Part shown: positions 59,107 to 64,000 of the stretch, piece after piece | Numbering within the stretch: position 1 is the stretch's first letter | Layout of the letters: the number at the start of each line of letters is the position of its first letter | Assembly: GCF_020295405.1 (NCBI RefSeq) | Contig: NZ_JADEYP010000023.1 | Location: 1-64,000 of the forward strand | DNA length: 64,000 nt | Origin: Sphingobacterium bovistauri | Lineage (GTDB): Bacteria; Bacteroidota; Bacteroidia; Sphingobacteriales; Sphingobacteriaceae | Direction of reading: 5' to 3' | Notes under the pieces: generated by a model | Told to the model about the DNA's origin: nothing | What the model saw: only the letters and a program-made list of their open reading frames with translations | Database searches by the model: none | Made by a program: the position numbers and the translations under genes

Positions 59107-60690
59107 TTAATCTCTAATTTCTAATCTCATAATACTTCCAACTCGATTCCCATCCATACTTATAAAATACCCTCCCATCAATAGCGCAGGATATCCTTCG
59201 CTAGATTTGGTTTCGACAACCGTATTGATACTACCGACAAACGCACTTAAATTATTATAATCTTGGAGTGCTTCACCTGTTGATTCCAAAATCAATAAGC
59301 CTGAACGATTTATACTATTATATTTAACTATATCACCACACACTACTATTTTTCCATTATTCATGGCGTATGTAGAGACTGGTATTTTGCCTTCCGTATC
59401 TCCCAAAGTGAATTTTTGATCTACAGTGAAATCATCATTAAGCACTACAGCATATTTTTTATTTGCCCCCTTGAACATAGTAAACTTACCCACCAAAGCA
59501 ATTTTTTTAGAAACAGCATTATATGAAACATCATAAATAGTACCATTGCCCCCAGCTCCTGTAGAAGCCGCATCTAACGATCCATCAGCATTTAACACCA
59601 AAAAATTATTTACATCCATTCCATTATATTTGGTGAATCCTCCGACTATAATAATCTTACCATTAGATAATCTAACAGATTTAGAGATAATACCATTAAC
59701 ACCTGTATTTTTTATTTGAAAAGTAGAATCTAATGATCCATCGATCTTCAATCTTGCTACATTACGAACCTCAGTATAGGTATACAATTGAGATTTATAA
59801 GTTGATACTTTATAATTTGGCTTTCCATAATAATTAAAATTTCCAACGATGAGCATGGTCTTTTCATCTGTAGATGGATAGATGCCGTAAACGCTACCAA
59901 AAATATTACCTGGAAATATAGAAACAGTATCCTTCCCTCTCTCTGGCTTAGAAATGTCCGAATTCAACACATCAACAATCGTCGTGTCTAATGCACCATT
60001 TGATTGCAATCTCGTCATCCCGTTTGTTTGCTTTTTATCGAATGTAGAAAAGCTTCCTCCTATTAAAAATTTTCCATCGCTTAATTGCGCAATACTATAT
60101 ATGCTCCCCTGTGTGCCTCTACCAAATTTTGAATCTATAGTATTACCCGTGTTATTTATTGCATGTATTCCATTTCTAAAGACCTTATCAGCGATAGATT
60201 CTGTTTTATAATTTGAAAAACCTCCAACAACAAAATAATTACCCCCAACCTGTAATAACTGATTAATTGGTCCATTAAATCCTTCTCCTGTAGAAAAATC
60301 CGTATCCACTTTTACTTTTCCTTCAATAGGTACTCTCGGTCCGTAAAAAACTTGATTCCCAACTAAAATCTTAACAATACCCGAACTGACGAACTCAGGA
60401 ACCCTAATATCTAGCGTGGTGTCTGTAAAGGCTATTATCTCGGCCTTTTGTTCGTTAATAAAAGCTGAAATATCTTCCTTTTGCCCCAATAAACCTTTTA
60501 CCTGCAGCTGTAATACATCTTTCAATGGACGTACGGCGTCAATCTTTCTATTAATATTTAGGAATTTTATGCCCAAAGGTGACTCACCACCATCATATGG
60601 ATTAATACCCACCTCGCGATCTTTACCACAACTTACAAGTAGTATTAGCCCAAGTAGTATTGAATATATTTTGAATAATTTATATCTCAT
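59107..60690 (-). CDS. DUF5008-like lipoprotein with IPT and delta-60 repeats
   Basis: The 527-residue lipoprotein has lipobox Cys21 (LVSCGKDREVG). An IPT/TIG-like domain spans about 40-130 (LQVKGLLGQKEDISAFINEQ, TLDIRVPEFVSSGIVKILVG). At least four delta-60-type repeats follow (SIAQLSDGKFLIGGSFSTFD, RLQSNGALDTTI; VRLSNGKIIIVGGFTKYN, VLNADGSLD; NGKIVVCGDIVKYN), building a beta-propeller-like surface. Such proteins recur in SusCD operons of Sphingobacteriaceae. No enzymatic residues are visible; it is likely a surface-exposed binding protein. Confidence 0.8.
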   Translation of the reverse strand: MRYKLFKIYSILLGLILLVSCGKDREVGINPYDGGESPLGIKFLNINRKIDAVRPLKDVLQLQVKGLLGQKEDISAFINEQKAEIIAFTDTTLDIRVPEFVSSGIVKILVGNQVFYGPRVPIEGKVKVDTDFSTGEGFNGPINQLLQVGGNYFVVGGFSNYKTESIADKVFRNGIHAINNTGNTIDSKFGRGTQGSIYSIAQLSDGKFLIGGSFSTFDKKQTNGMTRLQSNGALDTTIVDVLNSDISKPERGKDTVSIFPGNIFGSVYGIYPSTDEKTMLIVGNFNYYGKPNYKVSTYKSQLYTYTEVRNVARLKIDGSLDSTFQIKNTGVNGIISKSVRLSNGKIIIVGGFTKYNGMDVNNFLVLNADGSLDAASTGAGGNGTIYDVSYNAVSKKIALVGKFTMFKGANKKYAVVLNDDFTVDQKFTLGDTEGKIPVSTYAMNNGKIVVCGDIVKYNSINRSGLLILESTGEALQDYNNLSAFVGSINTVVETKSSEGYPALLMGGYFISMDGNRVGSIMRLEIRD

Positions 60691-60701
60691 GATTCTATAT
60701 T

Positions 60702-61421
60702 TTAAAAGAATGTATAAGCTCTACTTGCGAAATATTGCCCCGAAAATCCCAAAGAGTGCTTGGAGAAATTCAAAACGTGTATAACACCATTACTGGTTTT
60801 CAAATTGGATGTTGCCACAGGCACATTGATCATTCTACCAAGCTCATTAGTTACATCTACAGAAGAAAAATACAATTGTCTATACCCCGCGTATTGTACA
60901 ACTTGCTCTTGACCTTCATTATTTTTGGTTTTTACATCATTGTATATTACACCGATATTCATATTATTATTTCCAATAGAAACAAAGCCTTGACCTGGGA
61001 AAGCTGTCATTCTATTGGTATCCACCTGCGGATAGTCATTTAGCATTCTTGATCCACGAAAGATGTACATCTGCAAAAACTCTCTCCATATTGCTTTATC
61101 AATTTTATCTAAGTTCTTAATGGTGTCTTGTCCATTATTTTTCAACTGATAGTTTAGATGTCTTACCGATTTCATGATTGAAATATTTGGTGGAGCAAAA
61201 AAAGTATTGCTTTCCATATTTATTTCATTAGCTAAATCTGCTTGATCAATAATTTTAGTTAATGAATCAAACAATTCAGGTCTTGATTTTAAATAGTCCA
61301 TAGTAGTACCCTTAAAATCATTTTGAAACACACCAGAATCTATATATTGAGATTTTTCGCACGCAAAGAAATTCAGCAGAAACAGGGCTACCAGGATCGA
61401 ACAAAAAAATTTATTCTTCAT
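60702..61421 (-). CDS. Fasciclin (FAS1) domain lipoprotein
   Basis: The 239-residue lipoprotein has lipobox Cys21 (LNFFACEKSQ). One FAS1 domain covers most of the protein: TTMDYLKSRPELFDSLTKII (H1-like box), NTFFAPPNISI, then FLQMYIFRGSRML and a final GVIHVLNFSKH (H2-like box). FAS1 domains mediate adhesion to matrix or carbohydrate. It lies between susD and the delta-60 gene with 11-12-bp gaps on either side, so it is part of the surface complex. Confidence 0.88.
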   Translation of the reverse strand: MKNKFFCSILVALFLLNFFACEKSQYIDSGVFQNDFKGTTMDYLKSRPELFDSLTKIIDQADLANEINMESNTFFAPPNISIMKSVRHLNYQLKNNGQDTIKNLDKIDKAIWREFLQMYIFRGSRMLNDYPQVDTNRMTAFPGQGFVSIGNNNMNIGVIYNDVKTKNNEGQEQVVQYAGYRQLYFSSVDVTNELGRMINVPVATSNLKTSNGVIHVLNFSKHSLGFSGQYFASRAYTFF

Positions 61422-61433
61422 AATTCTAATTTT

Positions 61434-62993
61434 TTATTTACTACTCCAATAAGTATTTAACGTCATATATGGATTGTTATTAAGCGCGCTTTGGTCGATT
61501 GGCCACGTCCAAGCACCTTTATAGAAAGCATCAATAGATATAGGTATACAATATGAACCACTTAAAATTTTCTTAGTCCGAACCAAATCATAGTAGAAAT
61601 GTCCTTCGCCTAGAAGTTCTCTAACACGCTCCCACCATATAAAATCTTTGAGATTCTCTCCTGTCAACGCACTAATAGGTGTTGCTCCAGCCCTGTTACG
61701 AATTCTATTCACAAGGCTTATGGCTTCTTGCTCATTTGCTCCTCCTCCCAATTCAGCAAGAGCTTCTGCGCGTAAAAGAATGGCGTCAGCATACCTAAAT
61801 ACGATAAAGTTATCATCTGGATTTGTATCTTCTCCTTCAGCCCTAAAGACATTTAATGTTTTCAAGAAAACAAATCTTCCATTGGGTTGATAGAGATTTT
61901 GTTCTTCAAACCATACTGATTTTCTGTTATCTGGCTGCCCCAAAGGATACATCATCAACATAAAATTTGAAGAATAATGCAAGTATGAATTCACAATTTC
62001 GGGTCTCTTATAAGGATATCTCAAGAAGTTGTCGGCGTACATCGCTGACAAGTGGAATAATTCCCCATAATTGAAATTTTGCGTTATTTCGAATAATCCC
62101 TCTTTAGTACGTCCTTTAAAGATTTCCTTCGTTCTAGATAATGGAAGTAAATCGTATGCTCCTGTATTTTCTTCTATTAACTCTTTACCCAATACCGTAG
62201 TTCTCGTATAATATTCAGTCTTATTACTTTCAGAAAATCCGGCTAACCACATATTGACATGCATCATCAAAGCTAAAGCTGATCCCCTCATAGGTCTATT
62301 TCCTACTTCAGTAACATTTGTTTGTGTCCAAGGTAAGTCCTTATAATGTTCGGCTACATCAGCATCTACCTTCTGTAAGACTTCTAGCATTGGGGTTCTG
62401 ACTAGGGATTCTGAATAGTATGCATCTGTGTAATATGCAACATCACCAAACAACCGAACTAAAAAGAAATAGCTCAGATTACGCATAAATACTGCCTCAG
62501 CAATGTATTGCCTTTTCTTTTGCTCACTAATAATTCCATCTTCAAGCTTAGATAATTCGTATTGTGCTATATTTGCTGCACCTATTACTTTATAAAAACT
62601 CTTCCAATTTTTAATCTGATGAAAACCAAAGAAATCGTTTTTATAGCCCCAATCTCTTTTATTAGCATTGCTATAGTAAGAAAAGATAGCATCCAAATTA
62701 TTGTCTCTGATGTAGTCCAGCCAATTGAAATCATCATATGATGCATTAGACCCCGCGTTACGAATTATAGGAGCCGCTCTCAAATCTCCCGTAGATGGAA
62801 AAAAAGATTGATTCATTGTGGCAATACGAAAATTGCTGTACAAACCACCAATAAACATTTTAATGTCTTCCTCTGTTTGCCAATAATTATTACCCGTCAT
62901 GGTATCAGTTGGAACGACTTTCAACCAATCCTTACCACACGAAGAGATTAGTAGTGTCGTTGCTATTGATAAGTATATATATATTCTTTTCAT
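61434..62993 (-). CDS. RagB/SusD family nutrient-binding lipoprotein (second locus)
   Basis: The 519-residue lipoprotein has lipobox Cys19 (LLISSCGKDWLKV). SusD hallmarks are MTGNNYWQTEEDIKMFIGGLY-type N-terminus (about 33-53), EAVFMRNLSYFFLVRLFGDV, YADAILLRAEALAELGG, VNRIRNRAGA and a C-terminal WERVRELLGEGHFYYDLVRTKK (named over 61575-61640). It caps the partner SusC at the cell surface. susC lies 11 bases upstream; six further lipoprotein genes follow. Confidence 0.95.
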   Translation of the reverse strand: MKRIYIYLSIATTLLISSCGKDWLKVVPTDTMTGNNYWQTEEDIKMFIGGLYSNFRIATMNQSFFPSTGDLRAAPIIRNAGSNASYDDFNWLDYIRDNNLDAIFSYYSNANKRDWGYKNDFFGFHQIKNWKSFYKVIGAANIAQYELSKLEDGIISEQKKRQYIAEAVFMRNLSYFFLVRLFGDVAYYTDAYYSESLVRTPMLEVLQKVDADVAEHYKDLPWTQTNVTEVGNRPMRGSALALMMHVNMWLAGFSESNKTEYYTRTTVLGKELIEENTGAYDLLPLSRTKEIFKGRTKEGLFEITQNFNYGELFHLSAMYADNFLRYPYKRPEIVNSYLHYSSNFMLMMYPLGQPDNRKSVWFEEQNLYQPNGRFVFLKTLNVFRAEGEDTNPDDNFIVFRYADAILLRAEALAELGGGANEQEAISLVNRIRNRAGATPISALTGENLKDFIWWERVRELLGEGHFYYDLVRTKKILSGSYCIPISIDAFYKGAWTWPIDQSALNNNPYMTLNTYWSSK

Positions 62994-63004
62994 GTCTTCA
63001 AGTG

Positions 63005-64000
63005 TTAAAATTGAATATCAAGACCAAATGTAAATTCTCTAGATCTTGGATAACCATTGGAATTATCATATCCCAAGTCCGTAACCATCTCAGGATCTGG
63101 ACCTGAATATTTCGACCAGGTATATATATTATTGGCATTTAGGTAGAATCTAAGCGAACTTATACCATATTTGCTTGACCACTCTCGATTTACATTATAA
63201 GAAAGCGTCGTAGATCCTAATTTCAAATACGAGCCATCCTCTTGGAATAAAGTAGAATTATATCTATAGGGATCTATAGCATTAGCTCTTCTAAAGAAAA
63301 GAGGGGATGGATAAGATGCGTCAAGATTATTTTGTTGCCAATAATCAAAATCCAAAGGCATCAATGCCTTTTGCTCTGTTGGATTATAATAGTTTCTAAA
63401 AACGTCTGCTTTAGCCCTATTTATTACATCTCTCTTAAGGGTGAACGTGAAATTCGGTTGTAGACCCCAATTTTTATAACGAATTGTAGCCCCAAAACCA
63501 CCTGACAGCCTTGGTATAGCATTGCCGACAACAACTAAATCCTCTCTATCCAATACATAATCTCCATTCAAATCTGTGAATATTGGGTCCCCAGCTCTAA
63601 AGAAATATTCTTCCCCTTTGTTATTCGTGGCTCTATATTTTAGACCTGTAACTGGATTCACTGGTACATCATTATCGGACTGATACACCCCCTTGTAGTG
63701 GTACAATACATTTGAAAAGGAGTTTCTACCCAAACGATTCAACATCATGATATAAGAATCATCTCCTGGTTGAAATATTTCTTGTCTTATACCATTCGGC
63801 AATTTGGACAGATAATCCTTATTATAAGAAAGGTTTCCATACGTATTAAACGACCAATCTGCACTCTTGACTTGAGGTCTAAAACTAAAAGACACCTCAT
63901 GACCAATGTTGACTAAGCCTTTTTCATTTTTGGTAATTTTATTAAACGAACTAATATTTGCCAATTGTATATCAGCTAACTCATCTTTAGTTTCTTTATA
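63005..64000 (-). CDS. SusC/RagA outer-membrane transporter, 5' part cut by window edge
   Basis: The open frame continues past the right edge without a start (the codons to 64000 read YKETKDELADIQ before LANISSFNK), so only the C-terminal 331 residues are seen. They are typical SusC barrel: VGNAIPRLSGGFGATIRYKN, DYWQQNNLDASYP and the final strand GYPRSREFTFGLDIQF. The gap to susD is 11 bases. N-terminal domains, and thus any STN signalling domain or promoter, are outside the window, so regulation of this operon cannot be judged. Confidence 0.93.
   Translation of the reverse strand, partial: YKETKDELADIQLANISSFNKITKNEKGLVNIGHEVSFSFRPQVKSADWSFNTYGNLSYNKDYLSKLPNGIRQEIFQPGDDSYIMMLNRLGRNSFSNVLYHYKGVYQSDNDVPVNPVTGLKYRATNNKGEEYFFRAGDPIFTDLNGDYVLDREDLVVVGNAIPRLSGGFGATIRYKNWGLQPNFTFTLKRDVINRAKADVFRNYYNPTEQKALMPLDFDYWQQNNLDASYPSPLFFRRANAIDPYRYNSTLFQEDGSYLKLGSTTLSYNVNREWSSKYGISSLRFYLNANNIYTWSKYSGPDPEMVTDLGYDNSNGYPRSREFTFGLDIQF

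Noticed and set aside
1..64000. Integrated element, insertion sequence, or rRNA/tRNA genes
   Set aside because: No transposase, integrase, phage gene, terminal inverted repeats or structural RNA sequence was seen anywhere in the window.

Overview
The window looks like chromosome from a low-G+C member of the Bacteroidota, most likely family Sphingobacteriaceae (Sphingobacterium or a close relative). The support is two SusC/SusD systems, an ECF sigma/FecR pair, a gliding-type lipoprotein GldD, the bamD-rpoZ-coaBC gene order, TAnnTTTG-type -7 promoter elements and almost no Shine-Dalgarno sequences. I found no rRNA, tRNA, insertion sequence, phage or CRISPR array. Coding density is high and no gene-free stretch exceeds 300 bases.

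Layout. (1) 129-6361, minus strand: a tightly overlapping six-gene operon (SpoIIM-like, membrane protein, DUF4129, DUF4350, MoxR ATPase, DUF58), divergent from an RDD membrane protein (6393-7121). (2) 7351-17954, plus strand: a cell-surface-signalling nutrient uptake locus with ECF sigma factor, FecR anti-sigma, STN-containing SusC, SusD, a metallopeptidase-like lipoprotein without HExxH, a FISUMP lipoprotein and a double thioredoxin protein. (3) 18096-24720: fabD, an M16 peptidase, an outer-membrane barrel protein with a secreted CBM9-like partner, and rnhB. (4) 24761-32640, minus strand: yfhO, the K+ uptake pair trkA/trkH, an AsmA-like protein and rsgA. (5) 32755-41849, plus strand: polA, a MORN protein, phosphatidylserine decarboxylase, an orphan PhoR-like kinase, a DUF47/PhoU-like protein, a Pit phosphate transporter and an OmpA protein. 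(6) 42021-52184: TPR protein, aroE, gldD, an MBL hydrolase and a LolE-like permease, then a regulatory-domain protein, NifU, bamD, rpoZ, coaBC, an RNA methyltransferase and a START-like protein. (7) 52234 to the right edge, minus strand: a SusCD operon with at least eight genes. Its products are lipoproteins: SusD, FAS1, delta-60/IPT, two alkaline-phosphatase-like/LamG proteins, an M60-like protein with a discoidin domain, and a DUF4959/DUF5000-like protein. The SusC gene is cut by the window edge.

The most unusual features are these. In the last operon every enzyme-like fold seems to have lost catalytic residues: the M60 motif reads HLIGH and both phosphatase-like proteins lack nearly all metal ligands. 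This suggests a surface binding complex rather than a degradative one. The first SusCD locus shows a milder version, with a metallopeptidase-like protein lacking HExxH and a thioredoxin domain reading WALPC. A perfect 11-bp direct repeat resembling a Pho box lies exactly between the orphan kinase and the DUF47-pit pair. Six genes have a TAnnTTTG element only 3-6 bases before the start codon, which implies leaderless mRNAs. Two intrinsic terminators abut the start codon of the next co-directional gene.
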